Assembly: GCF_023184515.1 (NCBI RefSeq) | Contig: NZ_JAAHBP010000010.1 | Coordinates: 1 to 64,000, forward strand | Reading direction: 5' to 3' | Source: Streptomyces sp. D2-8 | GTDB lineage: Bacteria; Actinomycetota; Actinomycetes; Streptomycetales; Streptomycetaceae | DNA: 64,000 bases | Shown: positions 1-7,404 of the stretch, in pieces | How the letters are laid out: the number at the start of each line of letters is the position of its first letter | How positions within the stretch are numbered: position 1 is the first letter of the stretch | The notes under the pieces: model-generated | The model's input: the letters and a program-made list of their open reading frames with translations, nothing else | Databases searched by the model: none | What the model was told of the DNA's origin: nothing | Translations under genes and position numbers: made by a program

Positions 1-413
1 CGCGTGACGCCATGGCGTCGGCCGGCAAGACCCTGGTCGAGCTGTTCGGTCTGGCCCGCGAGCTCAACATCGACGCCGAGGGCATCGACATGGGCCCGTC
101 CCCCACGGACGCCGCCCTGGCCGCCGATCTGGCCCTGCCGATCGAGGAGCTCGAGCTCACCGTTCGGTCGTACAACTGCCTCAAGCGCGAGGGCATCCAC
201 TCCGTGGGTGAGCTCGTGGCCCGTTCCGAGGCGGACCTGCTCGACATTCGCAACTTCGGTGCGAAGTCGATCGACGAGGTCAAGGCGAAGCTGGCCGGCA
301 TGGGCCTCGCGCTCAAGGACAGCCCGCCCGGATTCGACCCGACCGCCGCGGCCGACGCCTTCGGCGCGGACGACGACGCGGACGCGGGCTTCGTGGAGAC
401 CGAGCAGTACTGA
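1..413 (+). CDS. rpoA: RNA polymerase alpha subunit, C-terminal part (5' end outside window)
   Basis: This is the last 136 codons of the alpha subunit; the first complete codon is at position 3. The fragment covers the alpha C-terminal domain, which binds UP-element DNA and transcription activators: the segment IEELELTVRSYNCLKREGI is followed by GELVARSEADLLDIRNFGAKS and by the KLAGMGLALKDSPPGFDP end. It closes with the acidic tail FGADDDADAGFVETEQY that is usual in Streptomyces. rplQ follows after 117 bases, the standard alpha-operon order. The family assignment is firm from the alphaCTD motif and from this neighbour. Confidence 0.97.
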   Translation, partial: RDAMASAGKTLVELFGLARELNIDAEGIDMGPSPTDAALAADLALPIEELELTVRSYNCLKREGIHSVGELVARSEADLLDIRNFGAKSIDEVKAKLAGMGLALKDSPPGFDPTAAADAFGADDDADAGFVETEQY

Positions 414-530
414 GTCTCTGCTTCCGGGGTTCGCGTCAGCGGACCCCGGATCTCCGACAGGCAAACCCGCCTGCTCGGATACTGACCCCGGTACCTGATA
501 CGGCCGAGGCAGACACCTAGGAGAAACACC

Positions 531-1016
531 ATGCCGAAGCCCACCAAGGGTGCCCGTATGGGCGGCAGCGCCGCGCACGAGAAGCTCCTCCTCGCGAACC
601 TCGCGAAGTCGCTTTTCGAGCACGGTCGCATCACCACCACCGAGGCGAAGGCGCGCAAGCTGCGTCCGTACGCCGAGCGTCTGGTCACCAAGGCGAAGAA
701 GGGCGACCTTCACAACCGCCGTCAGGTGCTCCAGGTCATCACGGACAAGAGCATCGTGCACACGCTCTTCACCGAGATCGGCCCGCGCTACGAGAACCGT
801 CCGGGTGGCTACACCCGTATCACCAAGATCGGTAACCGCCGTGGCGACAACGCGCCCATGGCTGTCATCGAGCTGGTCGAGGCGCTGACGGTGGCGCAGG
901 AGGCGACGGGCGAGGCCGAGGCCGCGACCAAGCGCGCCGCCAAGGACAACGAGGCTGCCGAGGCTCAGGTCGACACGACCAAGGCCGAGGACGCCGAGGA
1001 GTCCAAGGACGCGTAA
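531..1016 (+). CDS. rplQ: 50S ribosomal protein L17
   Basis: L17 is a large-subunit ribosomal protein near the exit tunnel. The 161-residue product opens MPKPTKGARMGGSAAHEKLL and keeps the L17 core, with RITTTEAKARKLRPYAERLVTKAK and later FTEIGPRYENRPGGYTRI. After residue 120 comes an Ala/Glu/Lys-rich acidic tail of about 40 residues that is common in actinobacterial L17 and absent from short E. coli-type forms. The ATG is preceded by AGGAGA, eight bases away. It is co-directional with rpoA and ends at a strong hairpin terminator. Confidence 0.98.
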   Translation: MPKPTKGARMGGSAAHEKLLLANLAKSLFEHGRITTTEAKARKLRPYAERLVTKAKKGDLHNRRQVLQVITDKSIVHTLFTEIGPRYENRPGGYTRITKIGNRRGDNAPMAVIELVEALTVAQEATGEAEAATKRAAKDNEAAEAQVDTTKAEDAEESKDA

Positions 1017-1043
1017 GCGTCCCCGCGCCCCTTCAGGGCGTTG

Positions 1044-1075
1044 GCGGGTCCGTTCCTTTTCGGGAGCGGGCCCGC
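1044..1075 (+). terminator. Rho-independent terminator after rplQ
   Basis: GCGGGTCCGTTCC pairs with GGAGCGGGCCCGC, allowing G-U pairs, around a TTTTCG loop, and TTTTGTG follows. It lies between rplQ and truA. Confidence 0.8.
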
Positions 1076-1100
1076 TTTTGTGTTCTGAGAGGATCTGTAC

Positions 1101-1955
1101 GTGAGTGAAGATGTGGCACCCGGCCGCGTTCGTGTCCGGCTCGATCTGTCGTACGACGGGAGCGAGTTCTCCGGGTGGGCCAAGCAGGCCGGTGGGCGGC
1201 GGACCGTGCAGGGCGAGATCGAGGACGCTCTGCGGACCGTGACGCGTTCGCGGGAGACGTACGAGCTGACCGTAGCGGGGCGTACCGATGCCGGGGTGCA
1301 TGCGCGGGGGCAGGTCGCTCATGTCGATCTGCCGCGCGAGGTGTGGGCCGAGCACCACCAGAAGCTGCTGAAGCGGCTCGCCGGCCGGCTGCCCCGGGAC
1401 GTACGGGTCTGGGCCCTCAGGGAGGCGCCCAGTGGCTTCAACGCCCGTTTCTCGGCCGTCTGGAGGCGCTACGCGTACCGGGTCACCGACAACCCCGGGG
1501 GCGTCGACCCGCTGCTGCGCAGCCATGTGCTGTGGCACGACTGGCCCCTCGATGTGGCGGCCATGAACGAGGCTGCCCGGGGGCTGCTGGGCGAGCACGA
1601 CTTCGCCGCCTACTGCAAGAAGCGGGAGGGGGCGACCACCATCCGCACGCTCCAGGAGCTCAGCCTGGTGCGGGGTGACGACGGGATCATCACCGCGACC
1701 GTGCGGGCGGACGCCTTCTGCCACAACATGGTGCGTTCGCTCATCGGGGCGCTGCTGTTCGTCGGGGACGGGCACCGGCCCGCCGACTGGCCGGGGAAGG
1801 TGCTGGCGGCCGGGGTACGGGACTCGGCCGTGCACGTCGTACGGCCGCACGGGCTGACGCTGGAGGAGGTCGGCTACCCGGCCGACGAACTGCTCGCCGC
1901 GCGCAGCAAGGAGGCGCGGAACAAGCGGTCGTTGCCGTCGGCCGGCTGCTGCTGA
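1101..1955 (+). CDS. truA: tRNA pseudouridine(38-40) synthase TruA
   Basis: TruA converts uridines 38-40 of the tRNA anticodon arm to pseudouridine. The catalytic aspartate sits in AGRTDAGVHA at about residue 63. Other family marks are RLDLSYDGSEFSGWAKQ near the N-terminus, FNARFSAVWRRYAYRV, LLGEHDFAAYCKKREGATT and FCHNMVRSLIGALL. The length, 284 aa, is usual. The GTG start at 1101 lies in a GAGAGGATCTGTAC context that gives a plausible ribosome binding site. Its position just after rplQ is the conserved Streptomyces arrangement. No missing motif was seen. Confidence 0.96.
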   Translation: MSEDVAPGRVRVRLDLSYDGSEFSGWAKQAGGRRTVQGEIEDALRTVTRSRETYELTVAGRTDAGVHARGQVAHVDLPREVWAEHHQKLLKRLAGRLPRDVRVWALREAPSGFNARFSAVWRRYAYRVTDNPGGVDPLLRSHVLWHDWPLDVAAMNEAARGLLGEHDFAAYCKKREGATTIRTLQELSLVRGDDGIITATVRADAFCHNMVRSLIGALLFVGDGHRPADWPGKVLAAGVRDSAVHVVRPHGLTLEEVGYPADELLAARSKEARNKRSLPSAGCC

Positions 1956-1962
1956 CGTCCGG

Positions 1963-2829
1963 TCACTCGTCGGCCGCGGCCGAGGCCTGGGCTTCGCCGC
2001 GGCGGCGGATCTGGTTGAACGTGAACTGGGCCAGGTCGTCACCGGTCTTGAAGACCGGGGCGTCCTTGGGCGTCACGTCCTTGCCGTTGGTGAAGCCGGC
2101 GTTGGTGAAGTAGGCGTAGCGGCCGTAGGAGTTGCTCGTCGTGCGGCAGACGCCGGCTTCGCAGAAGGGCTTCACACCGCCGCCGGAGAGCGACTTGACG
2201 AAGCTCTTCTTGGTGGTCTGGCCCTTGGCCTTGGCGGCCTGTGCCTCGGTGTCGAAGACGGCCACGCCGACCGTCACCGCGATGCCGTCCTTGACGTAGG
2301 TCACGCGTATCAGGCGGGTGCAGTCGTTGCCGGTGAGGATCTTGGGCAGGGTGCCGCCGGCCGCCGAGGCGCAGTTCCTCGTGTCCGCCGTCGGGCCCTT
2401 CTTGTAGACCGTCTCGCCCATGGTGAGTTGGGTGCCCGGGAAGAGGGTGGCCGGGCTGAGCGGGGCCTTGTCCTTCTTCGCGCTGGCGATGAAGTCCTTG
2501 GGGTCCAGTGGGGGAGGGGCGCTGGTCGGGGCGAACGACGGGGCCGTGGCGGTCTGGCTCGGGATGTCGGCCGACGGGAGGGAGGCCGGGTTCCCCCGGT
2601 TGTCGCCGCCCGCCGAGACGACGGCCACCGCGACGGCGGTGCCGATCGCGACCGTGGCCAGCGCGCCACCGCCGATCAGCAGCACCCGGCGTCGTTTGTT
2701 ACGGGCCTCGGAGGCTTCAGCGAGCGCTGCCCAGTCCGGCGACTGGCCGCCCCCGCTGCTCCAGGGCTGCTGCGACTGCGGTTTCCAGGGATCCCACTGG
2801 GACTGAGGTCCCCCCTGCCCAAAGCTCAT
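1963..2829 (-). CDS. Membrane-anchored protein of unknown function
   Basis: I do not recognise a named family. The 288-residue product has a Gln/Pro/Ser/Gly-rich cytoplasmic N-terminus of about 45 residues, the basic stretch NKRRR, one transmembrane helix (VLLIGGGALATVAIGTAVAV, about residues 48-70), a Ser/Thr/Pro linker, and an extracytoplasmic domain with four cysteines in NCASA, NDCTR and PFCEAGVC. An ATG exists nine bases upstream, but I chose 2829 because TAAGAT lies exactly seven bases before it, as expected for a leaderless transcript. It is divergent from the small membrane gene at 2904. Confidence 0.7.
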   Translation of the reverse strand: MSFGQGGPQSQWDPWKPQSQQPWSSGGGQSPDWAALAEASEARNKRRRVLLIGGGALATVAIGTAVAVAVVSAGGDNRGNPASLPSADIPSQTATAPSFAPTSAPPPLDPKDFIASAKKDKAPLSPATLFPGTQLTMGETVYKKGPTADTRNCASAAGGTLPKILTGNDCTRLIRVTYVKDGIAVTVGVAVFDTEAQAAKAKGQTTKKSFVKSLSGGGVKPFCEAGVCRTTSNSYGRYAYFTNAGFTNGKDVTPKDAPVFKTGDDLAQFTFNQIRRRGEAQASAAADE

Positions 2830-2836
2830 GGGGCGC

Positions 2837-2842
2837 ATCTTA
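2837..2842 (-). promoter_or_regulatory. -10 hexamer TAAGAT, leaderless start of the 1963-2829 gene
   Basis: Read on the minus strand, TAAGAT is seven bases from the ATG at 2829 and no ribosome binding site is present. This spacing puts the transcription start at or next to the start codon. Confidence 0.5.
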
Positions 2843-2890
2843 GACGGGACAAGGGGTGTGCTGGTCCGCCTGGATCGGCTCTCCAGCCCC

Positions 2891-2896
2891 TAGCGT
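2891..2896 (+). promoter_or_regulatory. -10 hexamer TAGCGT, leaderless start of the 2904 gene
   Basis: TAGCGT ends seven bases before the ATG at 2904. There is no Shine-Dalgarno sequence. Confidence 0.5.
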
Positions 2897-2903
2897 TCCT
2901 CCC

Positions 2904-3215
2904 ATGCGTACGGGCAAAAGCGACATCTCCGGGTGGTTGGGGCGACTGCTGCCGGCCGTGGCGCTGCTGCTGTGCCTGCTGTCGTGGCCGGCCCTCGCGG
3001 CCGGGGTGTGGCCGTCGGTCGTGGTGGGGGCGCTGGGGGCGTACCGTCGTCCGCGCGGCGGTGGATCCGTGGTGCGGTGGTGCGCCGCGGTCGTCGTCGA
3101 CGTGGCGCTCTCGTCGGTGTTTCCGTATGTACGGCCGCTGCGGCGGCGGACGCTGCGGAGAGCCGTCACGCTCTGTGCCGCCCTGTACGTGTCCGTGACC
3201 GAGCGGCTGCGGTGA
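2904..3215 (+). CDS. Small basic membrane protein of unknown function
   Basis: The 103-residue product starts MRTGKSDISGWLGRLLPAV and has a hydrophobic helix at about residues 13-35 (LLPAVALLLCLLSWPALAAGVW), a second weaker hydrophobic stretch around residues 60-75, and an arginine-rich C-terminal half (YVRPLRRRTLRRAV). I know no function. The open frame extends further upstream to 2856, but 2904 fits better because of the TAGCGT element seven bases before the ATG. It sits between a divergent membrane-protein gene and the rplM promoter. Confidence 0.55.
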   Translation: MRTGKSDISGWLGRLLPAVALLLCLLSWPALAAGVWPSVVVGALGAYRRPRGGGSVVRWCAAVVVDVALSSVFPYVRPLRRRTLRRAVTLCAALYVSVTERLR

Positions 3216-3224
3216 TACCGCGTT

Positions 3225-3253
3225 TTGACCCTTGTGGTGTACCCCGGTATTCT
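3225..3253 (+). promoter_or_regulatory. Housekeeping promoter for rplM-rpsI
   Basis: TTGACC at 3225-3230 and TATTCT at 3248-3253 are separated by 17 bases, close to the principal sigma factor (HrdB) consensus. The site starts ten bases after the preceding gene and gives rplM a leader of about 170 bases. Nothing else coding was seen in 3216-3432. Confidence 0.75.
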
Positions 3254-3432
3254 GCTTGTTCGTTGTGTATTGGCTTGCTCATTCTCACGGGACGGGCCCT
3301 TACACCGGTCCACCGGGCCGATGACCAGCGACCCCACGTACGCGGTATGCGTCGCCGCAGTGCGGTCCAGGCTGTCGTGATCGTTTCGGTGACCAGTTAT
3401 GGACCATTCACTCGAAGCGAAGGCTACGAACC

Positions 3433-3876
3433 GTGCGTACGTACAGCCCCAAGCCCGGCGATGTGACGCGCCAGTGGCACGTCATCGACGCTCAGGACGT
3501 TGTCCTGGGCCGTCTCGCCACCACTGCCGCGACGCTCCTCCGGGGCAAGCACAAGCCGATCTACGCGCCGCACGTCGACGCTGGTGACTTCGTCATCATC
3601 ATCAACGCGGACAAGGTGCACCTGTCCGGCAACAAGCGGACCCAGAAGATGGCGTACCGCCACTCCGGCTACCCGGGTGGTCTGCGCTCCGTCCGTTACG
3701 ACGAGCTGCTCGACAAGAACCCCGAGAAGGCCATCGAGAAGGCCGTCAAGGGCATGCTCCCCAAGAACACGCTGGGCCGTCAGATGCTCTCGAAGCTGAA
3801 GGTCTACAAGGGTGACCAGCACCCGCACGGCGCGCAGCAGCCGCAGCCGTACGAGATCACCCAGGTCGCGCAGTAA
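3433..3876 (+). CDS. rplM: 50S ribosomal protein L13
   Basis: L13 is an early-assembly protein of the large subunit. The 147-residue product carries the family signatures WHVIDAQDVVLGRLAT, LLRGKHKPIYAPHVDAGDFV and INADKVHLSGNKRTQKMAYRHSGYPGG, and ends in the usual QPQPYEITQVAQ. The start is the GTG at 3433 (MRTYSPKPGD after initiation), which matches L13 length. rpsI follows after 42 bases, so the two are an operon under the promoter at 3225. Confidence 0.98.
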   Translation: MRTYSPKPGDVTRQWHVIDAQDVVLGRLATTAATLLRGKHKPIYAPHVDAGDFVIIINADKVHLSGNKRTQKMAYRHSGYPGGLRSVRYDELLDKNPEKAIEKAVKGMLPKNTLGRQMLSKLKVYKGDQHPHGAQQPQPYEITQVAQ

Positions 3877-3918
3877 GTCCGGCCACCCCCTAAGCCTGAA
3901 GAGAATCTGAGGAGAATC

Positions 3919-4431
3919 GTGGCCGAGACCACTGCCGAGCAGCCGCTCGAAGAAGTCGACATCGACAGCTACACCACCGAGTCCGAGGTCCCCGTCGAGG
4001 GTGAGTACACCTCGGAGTCCATGGCGTCCCGCTTCGGCGAGCCCCAGCCGGCCGCCGGCCTGGGCCGTCGCAAGAACGCCATCGCCCGTGTCCGGATCGT
4101 CCCGGGCACCGGCAAGTGGAAGATCAACGGTCGCACCCTCGAGGACTACTTCCCGAACAAGGTGCACCAGCAGGAAGTCAACGAGCCGTTCAAGGTGCTC
4201 GAGCTCGACGACCGCTACGACGTCGTCGCCCGCATCTCCGGTGGCGGCGTCTCCGGCCAGGCCGGTGCGCTCCGTCTCGGTGTCGCCCGTGCGCTGAACG
4301 AGGCGGACGTCGACAACAACCGCGGCCCGCTGAAGAAGGCCGGCTTCCTCAAGCGCGACGACCGTGCGGTCGAGCGCAAGAAGGCCGGTCTGAAGAAGGC
4401 CCGCAAGGCCCCGCAGTACAGCAAGCGCTAA
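3919..4431 (+). CDS. rpsI: 30S ribosomal protein S9
   Basis: S9 contacts the P-site tRNA with its C-terminal tail. The 170-residue product has an N-terminal acidic extension of about 45 residues, common in actinobacteria, then the S9 core: GLGRRKNAIARVRIVPGTGKW, ISGGGVSGQAGALRLGVARAL and the terminal KKARKAPQYSKR, whose final SKR reaches the tRNA. The GTG start has GAGGAGA eight bases upstream. It is the second gene of the rplM operon. Confidence 0.98.
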   Translation: MAETTAEQPLEEVDIDSYTTESEVPVEGEYTSESMASRFGEPQPAAGLGRRKNAIARVRIVPGTGKWKINGRTLEDYFPNKVHQQEVNEPFKVLELDDRYDVVARISGGGVSGQAGALRLGVARALNEADVDNNRGPLKKAGFLKRDDRAVERKKAGLKKARKAPQYSKR

Positions 4432-4456
4432 TCGCTTCCGCTGTTCCTGCATCGAT

Positions 4457-4488
4457 CGCCCCGGCGGCACGGTTGTGCTGCCGGGGCG
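4457..4488 (+). terminator. Terminator after rpsI
   Basis: CGCCCCGGCGGC pairs with GCTGCCGGGGCG with one mismatch, around a short loop, and TTCGTTT follows. It separates the ribosomal operon from glmM. Confidence 0.75.
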
Positions 4489-4584
4489 GTTCGTTTACAC
4501 AACCCCTACAGCCCCCGGACAGTCTCAGGGGGTGTACTCGGGGATGTGAGCCGCATTCTCTTCAGCAATTCGGAGGACACCACT

Positions 4585-5943
4585 GTGGGACGACTCTTCG
4601 GCACGGACGGCGTGCGCGGTGTGGCCAACGCGGATCTGACGGCGGAGATGGCCCTGGGCCTCTCCGTGGCCGCGGCGCACGTGCTGGCCGAGGCGGGCAC
4701 GTTCGAGGGACACCGGCCGACCGCCGTGGTCGGGCGTGACCCGCGTGCGTCCGGGGAGTTCCTGGAAGCCGCCGTGGTCGCGGGCCTCGCCAGCGCCGGT
4801 GTGGACGTCCTGCGGGTCGGCGTGCTGCCGACGCCCGCCGTGGCCTATCTGACCGGGGAGCTCGGCGCCGACCTGGGTGTGATGCTCTCCGCCAGCCACA
4901 ACGCCATGCCCGACAACGGCATCAAGTTCTTCGCCCGCGGTGGGCACAAGCTCGCCGACGAGCTGGAGGACCGGATCGAGTCCGTCTACGAGGAGCACCG
5001 CACCGGCGCCCCCTGGGACCGGCCGACCGGGTCCGGAGTGGGCCGCGTCCGCGCGTACGAGGAGGGCTTCGACCGGTACGTCGCGCATCTGCTGGGTGCC
5101 CTGCCGAACCGGCTCGACGGGCTGAAGGTCGTCCTCGACGAGGCGCACGGCGCCGCTGCCCTGGTCTCGCCGGAGGCGTTCCAGCGGGCCGGTGCCGAGG
5201 TCGTCACCATCGGGGCCGAGCCCGACGGGCTCAACATCAACGACGGGTGCGGTTCGACGCACCTGGACAAGATCAAGGCCGCCGTCGTCGAGCACGGGGC
5301 CGATCTCGGCATCGCGCACGACGGTGACGCCGACCGGTGCCTCGCCGTCGACCACACCGGCGCGGAGGTGGACGGGGACCAGATCCTCGCCGTGCTCGCG
5401 CTGGCGATGCGGGAGCGGTCCGCGCTGCGGTCCGAGACGGTCGTGGCCACGGTGATGTCGAACCTCGGCTTCAAGCTCGCCATGGAGCGCGAGGGCATCC
5501 GGCTGGTGCAGACCGCCGTCGGTGACCGGTACGTGCTCGAGGAGATGAAGGAGCACGGATTCGCCCTCGGCGGCGAGCAGTCCGGGCACGTGATCATTCT
5601 CGACCACGCGACGACCGGGGACGGGACGCTGACCGGGCTGCTGCTGGCGGCCCGGGTGGCGCAGAGCGGGCGTACGCTGCGGGAACTCGCCGCCGTCATG
5701 GAGCGGCTGCCGCAGGTTCTGATCAATGTGCCGGATGTCGACAGGACGCGGGTGGGGACGTCCGCGGAGCTGTCGGCGGCGGTTGCCGATGCGGAGCGGG
5801 AGCTCGGGGCGACCGGGCGGGTGCTGCTTCGGCCCTCCGGGACCGAGCCGCTGGTCCGGGTGATGGTCGAGGCGGCCGACATCGAACAGGCTCGGTCTGT
5901 GGCGGGGCGGTTGGCCGACGTGGTGAAGTCCGCGCTCGGATAG
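4585..5943 (+). CDS. glmM: Phosphoglucosamine mutase
   Basis: GlmM interconverts glucosamine-6-phosphate and glucosamine-1-phosphate for UDP-GlcNAc and peptidoglycan synthesis. The 452-residue product begins MGRLFGTDGVRGVAN. The phosphoserine loop is VMLSASHNAMPDNG (active Ser about 104), the metal loop is AHDGDADRC (about 246), the sugar-binding loop is GGEQSGHV and the phosphate-binding loop is RPSGTEPLVRVM. An upstream in-frame ATG exists at 4546, but the GTG at 4585 has GGAGG eight bases before it and gives the standard N-terminus and length. glmS, the preceding step in the pathway, lies 1.5 kb downstream. Confidence 0.97.
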   Translation: MGRLFGTDGVRGVANADLTAEMALGLSVAAAHVLAEAGTFEGHRPTAVVGRDPRASGEFLEAAVVAGLASAGVDVLRVGVLPTPAVAYLTGELGADLGVMLSASHNAMPDNGIKFFARGGHKLADELEDRIESVYEEHRTGAPWDRPTGSGVGRVRAYEEGFDRYVAHLLGALPNRLDGLKVVLDEAHGAAALVSPEAFQRAGAEVVTIGAEPDGLNINDGCGSTHLDKIKAAVVEHGADLGIAHDGDADRCLAVDHTGAEVDGDQILAVLALAMRERSALRSETVVATVMSNLGFKLAMEREGIRLVQTAVGDRYVLEEMKEHGFALGGEQSGHVIILDHATTGDGTLTGLLLAARVAQSGRTLRELAAVMERLPQVLINVPDVDRTRVGTSAELSAAVADAERELGATGRVLLRPSGTEPLVRVMVEAADIEQARSVAGRLADVVKSALG

Positions 5944-6023
5944 TGAACCGGGTCGGGGGTGGGGGCTGCGGTTGACTGCGGGCTGCGGGGCGTTCGTGGC
6001 CTGTCGCGCAGTTCCCCGCGCCC

Positions 6024-6197
6024 CTAAGGCTTGCCGACCCCCTGGCGTTGTCTCGACCAGAGCCACTTCTGGACCAGCAGGGTTGCCGTGCCCGCGACGA
6101 TGATGCCCAAGAGGTTCAGCAGGAGCTGTTCCGTCGAGCCCCACGTCTGTTTCGTGTCTCCGTAGCTCAGGGCCACCGCCGCGCTGGAGCATGGCGC
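6024..6197 (-). pseudogene. Remnant of a DUF389-type integral membrane protein
   Basis: On the minus strand an open stretch of 57 codons ends at TAG 6024-6026. It reads SSAAVALSYGDTKQTWGS, then a hydrophobic segment EQLLLNLLGIIVAGTATLLV, then a basic tail. This looks like the last transmembrane segment of a DUF389 protein. A TGA at 6198-6200 closes the frame upstream and coaA ends at 6225, so the N-terminal membrane domain is gone and no start is evident. The DUF389 assignment is from memory of the family's C-terminal pattern. The rest of 5944-6224 holds nothing else recognisable. Confidence 0.5.
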
Positions 6198-6224
6198 TCA
6201 TCCAACCCGCCGTGTGCCCGGGCA

Positions 6225-7214
6225 TCACAGCTTGCGCAGGCTGAGCCGCTGCACCTTGTGGTCCGGGCCCTTGCGCAGGACGAGGGCGGCGCGGCCGCGG
6301 GTGGGGGCGATGTTCTCGACCAGGTTGGGCCGGTTGATCGTGCGCCACATCGTCCGGGCGTAGTCGAGGGCCTCCTCCTCCGAGACCTGGGTGTACTTGC
6401 GGAAGTACGAGGACGGGTTCTGGAAGGCGGTCGCGCGCAGCTTGCGGAAGCGGTTGAGGTACCAGGTCTCGATGTCCTCGACGCGGGCGTCGACGTACAC
6501 ACTGAAGTCGAAGTAGTCGGCGAGACCGACGCGGGTGCGGCCGTCCTTGCCGGGCAGGGCCGGCTGGAGGACGTTCAGGCCCTCGACGATCAGGATGTCG
6601 GGGCGGCGGACCGTGAGCCTCTTGTCGGGGACGATGTCGTAGATCAGGTGGGAGTAGACGGGCGCGGTGACCTCGTCCTTGCCGGCCTTGATGTCGGCGA
6701 CGAAGCGGGTCAGGGCGCGGCGGTCGTAGGACTCCGGGAAGCCCTTGCGGGACATCAGGCCGCGGGCCTGGAGTTCCTGGGTGGGGAGCAGGAAGCCGTC
6801 GGTGGTGACCAGCTCGACGCGCGGGTGCTCGGGCCAGCGCGAGAGCAGGGCCTGGAGGAGGCGGGCGACCGTCGACTTGCCCACGGCGACCGAGCCGGCC
6901 ACGCCTATGACGAACGGGGTGCCCGACTGGGATCCCTGTTCGCCCAGGAACGTGTTCAGCGCGCCTCTGAGGCCGTCGGTGGCACCGACGTAGAGATTGA
7001 GGAGGCGGGACAGCGGCAGGTAGATGTCGCGCACCTCGTCGAGGTCGATCACATCACCGAGACCGCGCAGCTTCTCGACCTCCTCGGCCGTCAGCGGCAG
7101 CGGCGTCTTGTCACGCAGCGCGCTCCACTCGGCTCGGGTGAGGTCGACGTAGGGAGTCGCCTCCGGGCGGGGCCGGTGGGCGCTCCTGGACATCGAGGAG
7201 ACCGGAGAGATCAC
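6225..7214 (-). CDS. coaA: Type I pantothenate kinase
   Basis: CoaA phosphorylates pantothenate, the first and controlling step of coenzyme A synthesis. The 329-residue product has the P-loop GVAGSVAVGKST at about residues 104-115, the PanK signature YDRRALTRFVADIKAG and YSHLIYDIV, ILIVEGLNVLQ, and the C-terminal YFRKYTQVSEEEALDYARTMW. The start is the GTG at 7214; an internal ATG eight codons in is possible, since neither has a clear ribosome binding site. It is divergent from glmS. The length is slightly above the E. coli enzyme because of an N-terminal extension. Confidence 0.95.
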   Translation of the reverse strand: MISPVSSMSRSAHRPRPEATPYVDLTRAEWSALRDKTPLPLTAEEVEKLRGLGDVIDLDEVRDIYLPLSRLLNLYVGATDGLRGALNTFLGEQGSQSGTPFVIGVAGSVAVGKSTVARLLQALLSRWPEHPRVELVTTDGFLLPTQELQARGLMSRKGFPESYDRRALTRFVADIKAGKDEVTAPVYSHLIYDIVPDKRLTVRRPDILIVEGLNVLQPALPGKDGRTRVGLADYFDFSVYVDARVEDIETWYLNRFRKLRATAFQNPSSYFRKYTQVSEEEALDYARTMWRTINRPNLVENIAPTRGRAALVLRKGPDHKVQRLSLRKL

Positions 7215-7391
7215 AGTCCATTGTTACGGGCGTACGAACGGATGGTGGGGTGGGATCCGTCACGCGGGCTCTTTACTCGCCTCATTTCGGGAGGAAACCG
7301 GCTGAGCACCTCCTCGGCGCCGGGCTTCGTACCCCGGTGGGAATTTCCGATTTCGGGCACGCTGCGGCCGGTTCGGCGCGGGAATCGACCC

Positions 7392-7397
7392 TAAGCT
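7392..7397 (+). promoter_or_regulatory. -10 hexamer TAAGCT, leaderless start of glmS
   Basis: TAAGCT ends seven bases before the glmS ATG at 7405. No ribosome binding site precedes the start. Confidence 0.55.
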
Positions 7398-7404
7398 GCC
7401 GCCC

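Noticed and set aside
4525..6348. Minus-strand 607-codon frame over glmM
   Set aside because: Composition is Arg/His/Gly/Pro-rich with no motif; it mirrors glmM codon bias.
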